This document shows, in pieces, positions 19,847 to 29,219 of a stretch of 64,000 nt of DNA (within the stretch, counting starts at the first letter, position 1; the number at the start of each line of letters is the position of its first letter). The notes beneath the pieces are model-generated. The model ran no database searches. It had not been told where the DNA came from and worked only from the letters and a program-made list of their open reading frames with translations. Both the position numbers and the translations under genes were made by a program. This stretch comes from Myxococcales bacterium 68-20 (GTDB taxonomy: Bacteria; Myxococcota_A; Polyangia; Polyangiales; Polyangiaceae), in the NCBI GenBank assembly GCA_001899635.1, contig MKVQ01000010.1, positions 62,001 through 126,000 of the forward strand. Direction: 5' to 3'.

Positions 19847-21700
19847 ATGAAGATTGCCCTGATCTACCCGCCGCCCTGGAAGATCGCCGGTCCCGGCGAG
19901 GCTCGCTTCACGAAACACGGACCGCCCGCCGGCTACCGCGAGGGCGATCTCGACGCGGACTTCCACCAGACGCCCTACGGCCTCTTCGCGATCGGCGCAG
20001 AGGCGCTTCGTGCGGGGCACCACGTCAAGATCCTGAACCTCTCGTCGTATCCGTGGGCGAAGGTCGAACAGATCGTCGCCGCGCTCGACGCCGACGTGTG
20101 GGGCATGTCCTGCTGGACGGCGAACCGCCGCGGGGTGCGCCTCGTCGCCGACCTGATCAAAGAGAAGCACCCGCGCTCGCATGTCGTCGTCGGCGGTCCC
20201 CACGCGACGCCGCTCGGTCCCGAGATCCTGCGCCACTACACGAGCGTCGACACGGTGTGCCTCGGCGAGAGCGACCACACGTTCCTCGAGATCGTCGACC
20301 GGATCGCGAGGCAGGAGAGCACCAACGGGATCCATGGAACGGTCTACCGCGACGGTGAGCGGATCGTGACCGCGCCCGAGCGGAAGAACATTGCCGACCT
20401 CGATGTACTGGCCTCGCCGCACCACTGGTTCGACACCCACATCCTCATGACGTCGCGCGGGTGCCCGTGGGCGTGCACCTTCTGCGGCGCCGAGACGTCG
20501 TGGGGGCGCGGCTTCCGCTCGAACTCGATCGACTACGTCATCGACGCGATGGAGAGCGTGAGCAAGCGCCTCCCCGTGAAGATGATCCAGATCAAGGACG
20601 ACACCTTCACGACGAACAAGAAGCGCGTTCTCGCGCTCTGCAAGCGGATGCAGGAGAAGAAGCTGGGCTTCTTCTGGAGCTGCGATACCCGCGTCGATCT
20701 GCTCTCGGACGAGCTCCTCCGCGAGATGCGCCTCGCCGGGTGCCAGCGCCTCTCGCTCGGTGTCGAGAGCGGCTCTCAGCGCATCCTCGACCTCATCGAC
20801 AAGAAGATCACCCCGGACGAGATCCTCGAATCGACGAACCTCGCGAAGAAGTACGGCATCAAGGTCCGCTACTACATGATGCTCGGCAACCGCGGCGAGA
20901 CGAAGGAGTCCTTCGAGGAGACGCTGGCGTTCCTCGAGCGTGCCGCGCCTCACGAGTACGTCTTCTCGTGCCTGTCGGTCTACCCGGGGACACGCGACTT
21001 CCACGACGCCGAGAAGGCCGGGTGGCTCGATCGGGAGGCCTACTTCACCGGGGACTTCCAGGAGCTGAAGACGCCGTTCGACGCCTCGGAAGAGGACATG
21101 CGTCTCATGAACGAGTGGTTCTACGCGAACACCGGTCTCCGGGTCGGTCACCGGGACGGGGTGAAGGAGTATCGCGGGATCCTCGAGCGCCTCGGCGACT
21201 ACCACGGCGCGCACATGGACCTCGGCGCAGCGCTCTATCACGAGGGCGATCTCGACGGTGCGGAGCGCCACGTCCGGCGCGCGCTCGAGCTCGGCTATCC
21301 TTGCCCCGGGCTCGCGTACAACCATCTCGCGTGCTTCGCGAAGGCGCGCGGCGACCTCGACGCGATGATGGACCTCTTCACCACTGCGGCGAAGACGGAC
21401 CCGCAGCACTGGGTGCTCATCCAGAACGTGAACGCCGCGCGTGCCTGGTTCAAGGAAGAGGGACCGCGGCGCGGTCTGCCGCTCGAGCTGACGGTGCGCC
21501 ACGACTTCCAGCTCCTGGAGCGGACGGCGCAGCCGACGCTCCCCGGTCCGCTCCCCGAAGACTTCGCCGAGTGGAAGGACACGCCTCTCCGTTCCGAGGC
21601 GGCGCCGCGGTGGATGAAGACGCCCGACGTCGAGGGAAGCGGCAAGGGCCTCGGCGATCCGCTCGCCCGTGGAGCGAAGCGTCGACTCGACGTGATCTGA
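19847..21700 (+). CDS. B12-binding radical SAM protein with C-terminal TPR region
   Basis: 617 residues. Residues 1-150 form a cobalamin-binding-like domain (MKIALIYPPP start, GGPHATPLGPEI). The radical SAM core carries the cluster motif RGCPWACTFC (CxxxCxxC), and then SLGVESGSQRILDLI and the YYMMLGNRGETKESF strand. Residues about 420-530 are tetratricopeptide-like (ALYHEGDLDGAERHVRRALELG, then a second repeat). The B12-radical SAM class contains methylases and cyclases of lipids, tetrapyrroles and natural products. No partner genes adjoin it (195 bases to the SNF2 gene, a convergent gene follows), so the substrate is unknown. Confidence 0.88.
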   Translation: MKIALIYPPPWKIAGPGEARFTKHGPPAGYREGDLDADFHQTPYGLFAIGAEALRAGHHVKILNLSSYPWAKVEQIVAALDADVWGMSCWTANRRGVRLVADLIKEKHPRSHVVVGGPHATPLGPEILRHYTSVDTVCLGESDHTFLEIVDRIARQESTNGIHGTVYRDGERIVTAPERKNIADLDVLASPHHWFDTHILMTSRGCPWACTFCGAETSWGRGFRSNSIDYVIDAMESVSKRLPVKMIQIKDDTFTTNKKRVLALCKRMQEKKLGFFWSCDTRVDLLSDELLREMRLAGCQRLSLGVESGSQRILDLIDKKITPDEILESTNLAKKYGIKVRYYMMLGNRGETKESFEETLAFLERAAPHEYVFSCLSVYPGTRDFHDAEKAGWLDREAYFTGDFQELKTPFDASEEDMRLMNEWFYANTGLRVGHRDGVKEYRGILERLGDYHGAHMDLGAALYHEGDLDGAERHVRRALELGYPCPGLAYNHLACFAKARGDLDAMMDLFTTAAKTDPQHWVLIQNVNAARAWFKEEGPRRGLPLELTVRHDFQLLERTAQPTLPGPLPEDFAEWKDTPLRSEAAPRWMKTPDVEGSGKGLGDPLARGAKRRLDVI

Positions 21701-21790
21701 CGAGCCGCCGCGGAGCTGGCCTTCGGTCCGTTCGAGCTCTCCTCGCTGCGCGACCTCGGCGCGCCGCGCCCGGTTCGCCCGAGCGCCGCG

Positions 21791-23248
21791 CTACCTCTTC
21801 GCCGTCGCCGTCACCACGGCAGCAGGCTCGCAGAGCGCCGCGCTCGAGGGAAAGAGCGACAGAACGGGCGTGTCCCTGCGCGTCGTCGTGATGGTGGCGC
21901 TGCGCTGGCCGTTCCCCTGCGCGACGAACTTCACGCTCACGCCCAGCGAGATGCCCGGGTAGAGCGGGCTGCTATCGCTGTTGTTGACCAGCCTGAAGGA
22001 GCTCGAGTCCGACGACGTGTGCTGCAGGTAGATGAACTTGTTCCCCGTGTTCTTCACGGTGAACGACTCGATCTCGTCGCCGCCGAAGCCCGTGAGGGTC
22101 GTGGGTTGGACGCTGATCGTTGCACCGACCGTCTTCAAGGAGAGGGCGACCGTCGTCGTCTTCGCCTGCGGTCCGGTGGTCGAGACCTCGATCGTATCGT
22201 TATAGGTGTCGAGCGCCGCGCCGACCGCCTTGAGCGTCACGACGACGTCCACCTTGCCGGGCGTGTTCCCGTTCGCGGCGGGCACGGTGCCGCTCGGCGG
22301 ATCGACGCTGTAGCGCGTGCTCGCCGTCGAGACCGTGAACGGCACCAGGCCCCCGGAGTAGTTGGAGATCGAGATCGTCCTCGTTGTCCCGCCTGCAGAC
22401 GAGCAGTCGACTTCGCCAAAGTTCAGCAGCACGGGGTTCACGGTGACGTCCTGGTTCACCCGCGTGCCCTTGAGGGTGAGCTTCGGGAGCGCGCCGCAGG
22501 TCGGCGTCTCCGTTCGGGGCTCGAAGGCGGTGGTGATCTGCGGCCCCGGTGGACCCGCGACGAACATCGTAGTCACGTCCGTCTTCGCGCCCGGGTCGAG
22601 GACGAGGGAGCCGCTCGCGAGGCTCGTCGTGAAGTCGGTCCCGCTGCCCCCCACAGCCTCGAAGCCGATCACGTTGACCTTCTCGGTCCCCGTGTTCTCG
22701 AGCTGCACGACCTGCGTGGGCGAGTTGGTGTCTTTCCGGACCTCGCCGAAGTCGATGAGGGTGGGGGAGAGGGCGAGCGAGCCGCCGCTCACGGTCACCA
22801 CCACCGGCAGCTGCGTGACGCGCTCGCCGACGCGCGCGATGATCTGTCCGCTATAGGTCCCTGCGGTCGTTGCCGTCACGCGCAGATAGACGATCAGCAC
22901 CTGCTTCGCGGCGAGCGTGCCCTTCAACGTCGGCGTGCTGGCGTCACTCGCGTCACGGAGCGCAAACGCGGAGCCCTCGGGGATCTGGAGCTCGTAGGTC
23001 GTGTCCGCGTCCGTCTGGTTCGTGAGCGTGATGTAGCGCGACTCTCCGCTGCCGGTGCAGGAGGTCGTGATCGTGACGCTCTCGGGGGTGATGCTGATCC
23101 CGTCCCCCGGTTGCACGCCGCCGTCGGGACTACCCGCATCGCCGCCGTTCGCGGGATCGGGGTCCTCGATGCCCGCGATGCTGGCGCACGCGACGAGAGC
23201 GAGCAGTGCTCCCGCCCAGAAGATCGGAAGGCGACGATCCTTGCTCAC
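21791..23248 (-). CDS. Lipoprotein with choice-of-anchor D / ASPM-SPD-2-Hydin-like repeats
   Basis: 485 residues from GTG 23248, chosen because GGAGGA lies about 4 bases upstream and the protein then opens with a signal ending in LALVACAS (lipobox). The mature part contains several Ig-like units of about 100 residues with the recurring pattern LxxxLIDFGEVxxDT...VQLENTG and PVLLNFGEVDCSSAGGTTRTISISN, as in ASPM-SPD-2-Hydin and choice-of-anchor D domains. It is probably a surface adhesion or structural protein. The longer open frame to 23956 is antisense to the next gene and was not used. Confidence 0.83.
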   Translation of the reverse strand: MSKDRRLPIFWAGALLALVACASIAGIEDPDPANGGDAGSPDGGVQPGDGISITPESVTITTSCTGSGESRYITLTNQTDADTTYELQIPEGSAFALRDASDASTPTLKGTLAAKQVLIVYLRVTATTAGTYSGQIIARVGERVTQLPVVVTVSGGSLALSPTLIDFGEVRKDTNSPTQVVQLENTGTEKVNVIGFEAVGGSGTDFTTSLASGSLVLDPGAKTDVTTMFVAGPPGPQITTAFEPRTETPTCGALPKLTLKGTRVNQDVTVNPVLLNFGEVDCSSAGGTTRTISISNYSGGLVPFTVSTASTRYSVDPPSGTVPAANGNTPGKVDVVVTLKAVGAALDTYNDTIEVSTTGPQAKTTTVALSLKTVGATISVQPTTLTGFGGDEIESFTVKNTGNKFIYLQHTSSDSSSFRLVNNSDSSPLYPGISLGVSVKFVAQGNGQRSATITTTRRDTPVLSLFPSSAALCEPAAVVTATAKR

Positions 23249-23491
23249 GCTCCTCCAGACTAGCACCGTCGACCCGCATGCGTTCGCGCGAACCTGCGAC
23301 GCGCGCCACGACACGGGATTTGTGGGCGCGTTCGTGTCAGCGGTGCGTCGCGATCGTGCCTGGTTGCGGCCCGTGCCTTCCGCTCGACGGCTGCGCCGTC
23401 CTCGCGGATCGATCCCGTCGCTTCGCCGTGCACTCGAGCTCGCGAGTGCAGCGCTTCCAACGTGAGCGCGGCACGCTAGACTCGCGGCCCG

Positions 23492-23998
23492 ATGCACTGG
23501 AAATTGCTCGTCACGGCTGCGGTCGGGGCAGTCGCCTCTTCTGCCCTCGCGTTTGGACCGGGCTGCAGCGGGACGTCCCCGTGCACGCCGGAGGAACACG
23601 ACCTCGAGGGAGCGACCCGGCTCGCGCTGCGCGTCCTCCCAGGGCGAGAGTCGAGCTCCGCGTGCGCGGAGGCTCGCGTCGCCCTGATCGCCTCGGAGGC
23701 CGAGCTCCGGACCTTCTACGAGGGGCTCGGTGTGGCGCCCGCCGACCAGCCCGCAATCGACTTCTCCCGCGAGCGGGTCATCGTCAGCGAGAGCTCGAAG
23801 AACGAGGCGATCAACTGGGCCGTCGTTCGAGGCGAGACGGGCGTGGTCGGGCTCCTCGGCTGCACGCTGCCCTCGCGATCGACCTGCGTCACGCAGGTCC
23901 GAGCGGTCTCTTCGCTCATCACGAAGGTCGAGTCGCGGACCTGCGACCCCGTGCACTGCGGGCAGCCCGCGCTCCGCAATCCGCCGGGCCGCAGCTGA
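23492..23998 (+). CDS. Small secreted lipoprotein, function unknown
   Basis: 168 residues. An N-terminal hydrophobic segment ends in FGPGCSG (lipid-attachment candidate). Six further Cys (in CTPEEH, CAEA, LGCTL, CVTQ, CDPVHC) suggest disulfides in the periplasm or outside. The middle (LIASEAELRTFYEGLG, then IDFSRERVIVSES) resembles the core of small protease-complex-inhibitor-like or DUF-type lipoproteins in which an E-S-E-x-L strand is followed by DF.....V, but I cannot name the family. Codon use is like the neighbours. It is divergent from the ASPM-type lipoprotein, 243 bases away. Confidence 0.7.
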   Translation: MHWKLLVTAAVGAVASSALAFGPGCSGTSPCTPEEHDLEGATRLALRVLPGRESSSACAEARVALIASEAELRTFYEGLGVAPADQPAIDFSRERVIVSESSKNEAINWAVVRGETGVVGLLGCTLPSRSTCVTQVRAVSSLITKVESRTCDPVHCGQPALRNPPGRS

Positions 23999-24153
23999 GG
24001 CGCCGCGCGCGCTTCGAGTCGCCGCTCATCAGCGCCTCGTGGTGTCCGTGAGCACGGTCTCGAGCGGCGTCAGCACGACGTAGTGCGCTCCCCGTCCTTC
24101 CCACGCGAGCGCGAGACCCCATGCGAACAGCATGGAGGACGGGGAGCCTGGGC

Positions 24154-25737
24154 CTACTTTACGTCGCGGCCGAGAGCGTGCTCGAGGCGGATCCGCGCGA
24201 GTCGGGCATCCACCTTCGCCTGGAGGTGATCGAAGCGAGCCTGCGCGAGCGCGGTCTCGGCGTCGATCAGCGTCGTCGCGGTGCCTCGGCCGGCGTTGAA
24301 GAGCTCCCGCGCGACGCGGTGGGCCTCTTCGGCGCTCTCGAGCTGACGCGTCGTCGTCTCGATCGCGGTGTCCGACTCGTGCACGGACTGGTAGGCCTGG
24401 GTCACCTCGATCTCGATGCCGTCGCGAGTCGCCTGCTTCTGGGCATCGAGGGCCGCCGCGCGCGCTTCGGCGTCATTGGCGTTCGGCCCGGCCGCGATGA
24501 CGTTGTTCGGCGACCAGGTGATCTGCGCCCCCACCGCCCACGTCGGGAAGAACTCGTTCGTTTGCGGGAACTTGCGCTGGTTCGGATTTGCGTACGTCAC
24601 ATCACCGAAGGCGGAGAGCGCCGGGTAGTTCGCGGCGCGTTGCACCGACGCGAGCTTGCGCGTCGCCTCGGCGTTCTTGTCGATGCTCTTGATCTCCGGC
24701 CGCGCGCCGAAGGCTTCGCTGACGAGGTCGCGCGGGTTCTGCGGAGGCGCAGAGAGCGGGGAGTCGAGCGACTCGCCCGGCTCGAGCTTCTCGTCTTCTC
24801 CGGCGTGGGTCGCGACGCGCACCTGGCGCTCGGTGACCACGACGCTGCTCTTGGTTCGCTCGAGCAGGAGCTCGGCGGCCGCGACCTGCGTCTGTGCTCG
24901 GAGCACGTCGGCCTTCGATGCGTTGCCGACGGAGAACTGGTTCTGCGCATCCTTGAGATGTGCCTGCGCGACCGACAGGTTCTGCTCGGCTACGGTCACC
25001 GCTCCGCGGGCGCGGAGCCACGTGAAGTAGGCGATCTTGCCGTCGGAGAAGGACTTCGCGCGCGCGGTGGCGATATCCCAGCGCGCGGCCTCTTCCTGCT
25101 TGGTCGCCGCGGTGTGCGCCTTGTTGATCTTGAGGAAGTAGTCGCTGATCGGGACTGCGATGGTCGCCTGCGCGACCCACTGATTGAAGAACATCGGGAA
25201 CCGGGCGCCCCCGAAGCTCGGCGGGGTGAGCTCGCTGAGCCGCGTGTAGCTTCCCTTGACGTCGACGCGCGGGACGTAGTTCGCCCATGCCGCGTCGGCT
25301 CGAGCCTCGGCCGCCGACGCGCTCTCCTGGGCGGCCTTCGCCTGGTAGCTCGTCGCGGCAGCGCGGGTACCGACCTGTTCCGCCGTGATGCCACCGGGCA
25401 CCGCCGCCATCATGTCCGGCAGCTGCGTGGCGGGAGCCGTCGCGCCCGCGCCCGTCGTCGCGGGAGCACCGGGCGTCTGGGCCGCGGGGGCCTGCGGCTG
25501 AGCTGCTGGAGCTGGGGCCGGCTGCGGCCGTTGCGGCGCGGGCGTGGCCTGGGCGCCGGCAGAGGAAGCAATGGCCGAGGCGGCGACGAAGACGAGAGCT
25601 GCACGATGATGATGACGAGACGGGCGCGCGCCGCGGCCGGCGGTCGTGTGCCGAGTCGAGGTCGCGGGGCTATCGCCCGCGGCCTCGATCACGCCGTCCG
25701 CTTCGGACTCAGCGTGAATCGATGCGAAGCTTCGCAT
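24154..25737 (-). CDS. TolC-family outer membrane efflux protein
   Basis: Outer-membrane channel component of tripartite pumps or type I secretion. ATG 25737 is preferred (AGGA six bases upstream), giving 527 residues; the preceding frame adds 17. The signal peptide is preceded by an odd His/Arg-rich n-region (SRHHHR near residue 40), then AALVFVAASAIASSAGAQA and a Pro/Ala/Gln-rich linker. Two long coiled-coil halves typical of TolC are visible (e.g. AAQESASAAEARADAAWANYVPRVDVKGSYTRL; and the second copy around EIEVTQAYQSVHESDTAIE), each with the Leu/Ala heptads and a beta-strand pair. No inner-membrane pump or adaptor gene is adjacent, so this is an orphan. Confidence 0.88.
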   Translation of the reverse strand: MRSFASIHAESEADGVIEAAGDSPATSTRHTTAGRGARPSRHHHRAALVFVAASAIASSAGAQATPAPQRPQPAPAPAAQPQAPAAQTPGAPATTGAGATAPATQLPDMMAAVPGGITAEQVGTRAAATSYQAKAAQESASAAEARADAAWANYVPRVDVKGSYTRLSELTPPSFGGARFPMFFNQWVAQATIAVPISDYFLKINKAHTAATKQEEAARWDIATARAKSFSDGKIAYFTWLRARGAVTVAEQNLSVAQAHLKDAQNQFSVGNASKADVLRAQTQVAAAELLLERTKSSVVVTERQVRVATHAGEDEKLEPGESLDSPLSAPPQNPRDLVSEAFGARPEIKSIDKNAEATRKLASVQRAANYPALSAFGDVTYANPNQRKFPQTNEFFPTWAVGAQITWSPNNVIAAGPNANDAEARAAALDAQKQATRDGIEIEVTQAYQSVHESDTAIETTTRQLESAEEAHRVARELFNAGRGTATTLIDAETALAQARFDHLQAKVDARLARIRLEHALGRDVK

Positions 25738-25936
25738 AGGAAGTCCTTTCTTGCCGACCTTCGATGCCGCTCGGGGGGTGAGCGTCACGGGCCGCTTCTA
25801 CTTCGCTTGAGCGGAACTGGACAGGGGCCTCTTTCGGGGGGCGTCCGAAGGCCCGTCGAGCGCTCGCGAAAGCTTCGCTCGGTGAACAAAAACCTGGACG
25901 AAAAAGGACGGGTTGCAGAAGGATCTCGTGGAGACG

Positions 25937-26785
25937 ATGTTCATTTTGCGGTCGAAGAGCGGCCGAGGGGCGGGATCCGTACCGTTCTCGAGGGACCCTC
26001 ACCCGAGCCGACGGGCGACTCGGCGCGTACTGTTCCCGTTGTTGATGATCGTACCGGGCATGCTGTTGCTCGCATCCTGCGCGCGACCGCGCGAGCCGAA
26101 GAAGCTGGAGATGGAGCCGATCGGCACGCTCAAGCACATGCCGGCGACCACGCACGACGACGACGACGGCGACAAGAGCGGCGTCACCACGCCGAACAGC
26201 GGCACGCCCTCGCCGGGCAGCAGCGCCTGCAGCGCGAACGAGTTCGACAACCTCGAAGAGGCCCTCAAGCAGTGCGAGGTCGCGATGCCGCGTGCGTCCG
26301 AGGTGCCGTCGATCAAGGACAAGCTCGATGTGAAGGTCACGACGAGCACGTCGGTGACGACCCCGGGCGGGCGGATCGACATACAGATCACGCTCCGGAA
26401 CAAGACGAGTGAGCCGCTCGCCCTCTATTTCACGGGCGATCCCGTGCCTCGTTTCGACCTCGAGACGGTCGACAACAAGGGCCGGCGCGCCGACCTGCCG
26501 CCCGGCAAGTGGCCTGGCTATCCGAAGGGGTTCAAGCCCGAGGCGCGCGAGGCGAAGGCTGCGAAGGTCACGCTCGACAAGAACGGCACCGCTCGCATCA
26601 AGCTGACCTGGGATGCGGTGAAGACGCGGTGGGCCCCGGAGCGCGCGCGGAGCTGGGAAGGGCGGGGATACCCGCGGATGATCGCCGGGCCGCTCGGGGC
26701 CGGGAAGTACACCCTCCGCCTCGTCCTCCCTCTGATCGGGGATGTCGACGCGCCGAAGGTGCCGGTCGAAGTCGAGAAGGGCTGA
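25937..26785 (+). CDS. Lipoprotein, function unknown
   Basis: 282 residues from ATG 25937, chosen for a GGAG four bases upstream; TTG 25913 is the alternative. A basic n-region precedes the hydrophobic core VLFPLLMIVPGMLLLASC, a good lipobox (LASC) at about residue 47. After an Asp/Ser/Thr linker there is a beta-sandwich-like domain with LDVKVTTSTSVTTPGGRIDIQITLRNKTSEPLALYF, resembling an immunoglobulin-like or intracellular proteinase inhibitor-type fold, and a paired C-terminal strand AGKYTLRLVLPLI. Function unknown. Divergent from tolC with 199 bases between. Confidence 0.72.
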   Translation: MFILRSKSGRGAGSVPFSRDPHPSRRATRRVLFPLLMIVPGMLLLASCARPREPKKLEMEPIGTLKHMPATTHDDDDGDKSGVTTPNSGTPSPGSSACSANEFDNLEEALKQCEVAMPRASEVPSIKDKLDVKVTTSTSVTTPGGRIDIQITLRNKTSEPLALYFTGDPVPRFDLETVDNKGRRADLPPGKWPGYPKGFKPEAREAKAAKVTLDKNGTARIKLTWDAVKTRWAPERARSWEGRGYPRMIAGPLGAGKYTLRLVLPLIGDVDAPKVPVEVEKG

Positions 26786-26968
26786 CGTCCGCCTGTTGGA
26801 TCGGCGGCGATCCAGCGATTGGGAGCGCACCCTCTCTCCTGCGAGGGGCCTCACCGAAAAAGTGTGGAGTTACGGGCGAAGCCCAGTTGGTGGGTAACAC
26901 GCGCACATCGGAACACGTATTGCTGGGGTCTCGACGGCAGCTTCCCCGTCACTCATCGGAGCCTCCCC

Positions 26969-28612
26969 ATGCGTCGTTTCGCCTTGATCGCCTCGAGCCT
27001 CGTGTCGCTTCTCGCGTTCGCCGGCTGTGCCGCCGACGCCGAGCCCGATGACGCGGCGACCGACGAGGGCGAGTTCAGCTCGAACCAGGCGACGCTCCTC
27101 GACTTCGAGTTCGACGGCTCGCTCGTCACCGACTCGTCGTGGAACGACAAGCAGACGATCCAGGACCAGCTCCTCTATACGATCGGCCACCTCAACGCGC
27201 AGAAGAGCGTCGGTCGGCTCGACACGCTGGAGCTGACGAACATCACGAAGACGAACGTCGGCGGCAAGATCGAGATCAAGTACCACGCGAAGCTCCCGGT
27301 CGCGTGGGGCAGCAAGACGAACCTGCCGACGCGCTACGAGTTCAAGCTCCCGAAGGACATCAGCTTCGCCGGGCAGCAGGCGTTCACGGAGGCGCACAAG
27401 CAGACGTGCGTCGACTGGGCCGCCCACGACGTCGATACCGGCAGCATGTGGTACTACTACCGGCCCGCGAACAGCGGCTGCCGCATCACGGACGCCGAGG
27501 TCGTGAAGCTGACCGCCACCGCGACGCGGTCGACGTCCAATACGACGGGGAAGTACCCCGAGCTTCACAAGGTCTGGGAGGACGATCGCCTCGAGGTCAT
27601 CTCGATCTTCGGGAAGAACGAGGAGACGGGCGGCGCCAGCGACGTCGGGGTCCGGGGCTTCAACTCGTTCGTGCGAACGATGAAGACGCAGCTCCGCGAC
27701 GCGCAGCTCACGACGCTGCCGGCAAACGTCTCCGACGCGCCGGGGCCGGACGTGAAGGACGTCACCATCGAGGGAACGCTCGCGGACGGCAAGAAGGTGA
27801 AGGTGACGGCGCTCCTCGTCGACGCGATCACGTCGGTCTGGCAGGGCTTCGACGCTCGCTACGAGAGCCTCACGCCCACGGCCGACCTCGTCATGTACAA
27901 TGGCCACGCGGGCCTCGGTCAGAACGTCCGCGCGCTCGCGCGGAAGGGCCGTTGGCTTCCAGGCAAGTACCAGATGTTCTTCATGAACGGATGCGACACG
28001 TTCGCGTACGTCGACGGCTCGCTCGCGCAGACGCGCGCCGCCATCAACCCCGACGATCCGTCGGGCACGAAGTACATGGAGTTCATCACCAACGCGATGC
28101 CGTCGTTCTTCAGCTCGATGCCGGCGGCCTCGGCGGCGATGGTGAACGGGCTCCTCTCGTACGCGCAGCCGAAGACGTACGACAAGATCTTCGAGAACAT
28201 CGATCGTGCGGAGGTCGTCCTCGTCACCGGCGAGGAGGACAACGTCTACCAACCCGGCATGCCGATCGGCTCGGGCGGCGGCAACAACGGTGGCGGCAAC
28301 AACAACGGTGGCGGCAACGCGACGTTCACTCCGTTCGAGGAGTCGGGGACGCTCGCGCGGAACGCGGAGAAGGCGTTCAGCTACGACGCGCCTGCCGGCA
28401 AGTACACGATCGTGCTCTCCGGCACCGGCGACGCCGACCTCTACGTGAAGAAGGACGCGCCCGCGGCGTTGCGAACGTACGACTGCCGCCCGTACAAGAG
28501 CGGCTCGGCCGAGAGCTGCGAGGTCACTCTCGACGCTCCGGGCAAGCTCCACGTGATGGTGCGCGGCTTCGCGGCCTCGAGCACGTTCACCGTGAAGGGC
28601 TCGACGCAATAG
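26969..28612 (+). CDS. Large lipoprotein with C-terminal PPC (pre-peptidase) domain
   Basis: 547 residues from ATG 26969. Signal peptide with lipobox LAFAGC, and a mature N-terminus rich in Asp/Glu. The central region (residues about 30-420) has LVMYNGHAGLGQNVRALAR and FFMNGCDTFAYVDGSL, patterns seen in caspase-like or C13/C25-like peptidase folds, where a GHAG His and a NGCD Cys could form a dyad; this is suggestive only. A Gly/Asn-rich hinge (GSGGGNNGGGNNNGGGN) leads to a PPC domain: FSYDAPAGKYTIVLSGTGDADLYVK ... DYDCRPYKSGSAESCE-like. PPC domains are commonly found on secreted peptidases. Likely exported and surface-held. Confidence 0.8.
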   Translation: MRRFALIASSLVSLLAFAGCAADAEPDDAATDEGEFSSNQATLLDFEFDGSLVTDSSWNDKQTIQDQLLYTIGHLNAQKSVGRLDTLELTNITKTNVGGKIEIKYHAKLPVAWGSKTNLPTRYEFKLPKDISFAGQQAFTEAHKQTCVDWAAHDVDTGSMWYYYRPANSGCRITDAEVVKLTATATRSTSNTTGKYPELHKVWEDDRLEVISIFGKNEETGGASDVGVRGFNSFVRTMKTQLRDAQLTTLPANVSDAPGPDVKDVTIEGTLADGKKVKVTALLVDAITSVWQGFDARYESLTPTADLVMYNGHAGLGQNVRALARKGRWLPGKYQMFFMNGCDTFAYVDGSLAQTRAAINPDDPSGTKYMEFITNAMPSFFSSMPAASAAMVNGLLSYAQPKTYDKIFENIDRAEVVLVTGEEDNVYQPGMPIGSGGGNNGGGNNNGGGNATFTPFEESGTLARNAEKAFSYDAPAGKYTIVLSGTGDADLYVKKDAPAALRTYDCRPYKSGSAESCEVTLDAPGKLHVMVRGFAASSTFTVKGSTQ

Positions 28613-28713
28613 CCCGACCTCGCTCCCGACCACGCACGCAGACGGCGGCCGCGCGCTCGAGCGACGAGCGACGCGGCCGTGAGGTTTACGAAGGTGTCAG
28701 GGGCGCGCGGCGG

Positions 28714-29112
28714 TCACTTCTTCGGCGCGTCGCCCCCGCGCTTGCCACCGTGCTTGCCGTGCCGGGCGTGCTTGCCGTGGTGGCCGCGGACCTCCTTCGA
28801 GACCTGGCGCACGGCCTGGGCCTCTTCCTTGGTCACGGTGCCGTCGGCGGTGGCCTTGCTCACCTCGGCGTTGATCTTCGCGATGCCGGCGTCGAACTTC
28901 GCCCGGAGCTCCTTCGCCTGCTCGGCGTTGAGCGTCGATGCGCGCTTCTCCATCCGCTCGCGAGCCTTCGCCTGCCGGGCGTCGACCCGCTCCTTGAAGG
29001 CCGCGGCGGGCATCGGGAAGCTCGCCTTCTCATGCTTCTCCCCGGCCATCGCCGGCGCGGCGACGAAGACGGTGGCGAGGGCGAGAACGGTACCGATGAT
29101 GGTGGAACGCAT
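28714..29112 (-). CDS. Small periplasmic Spy/CpxP-like helical protein
   Basis: 132 residues from ATG 29112. Clear signal peptide with cleavage at APAMA-GE. The mature protein is almost entirely helical and charged (FKERVDARQAKARERMEKRASTLNAEQ, KFDAGIAKINAEVSKATADG), ending in a His/Lys/Gly-rich tail (HHGKHARHGKHGGKRG) that could bind metal. The size and layout resemble Spy/CpxP/ZraP-type periplasmic chaperones or metal sensors, but the LTXXQ motif is not exact, so membership is uncertain. The TADGTVTKEEAQ stretch also resembles an EF-hand-type loop. The longer open frame upstream is antisense to the oxygenase and was rejected. Confidence 0.72.
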   Translation of the reverse strand: MRSTIIGTVLALATVFVAAPAMAGEKHEKASFPMPAAAFKERVDARQAKARERMEKRASTLNAEQAKELRAKFDAGIAKINAEVSKATADGTVTKEEAQAVRQVSKEVRGHHGKHARHGKHGGKRGGDAPKK

Positions 29113-29219
29113 TTTGATCCGGGCTCCTTCGTCTTTCTTCCTGGTCCGTCGCGGTGTTGCTCGGGACTCGTGGAGATAGACGTCGCAGGGCGGCCGGCGA
29201 TGCCCCGGTTTACCGTTCT

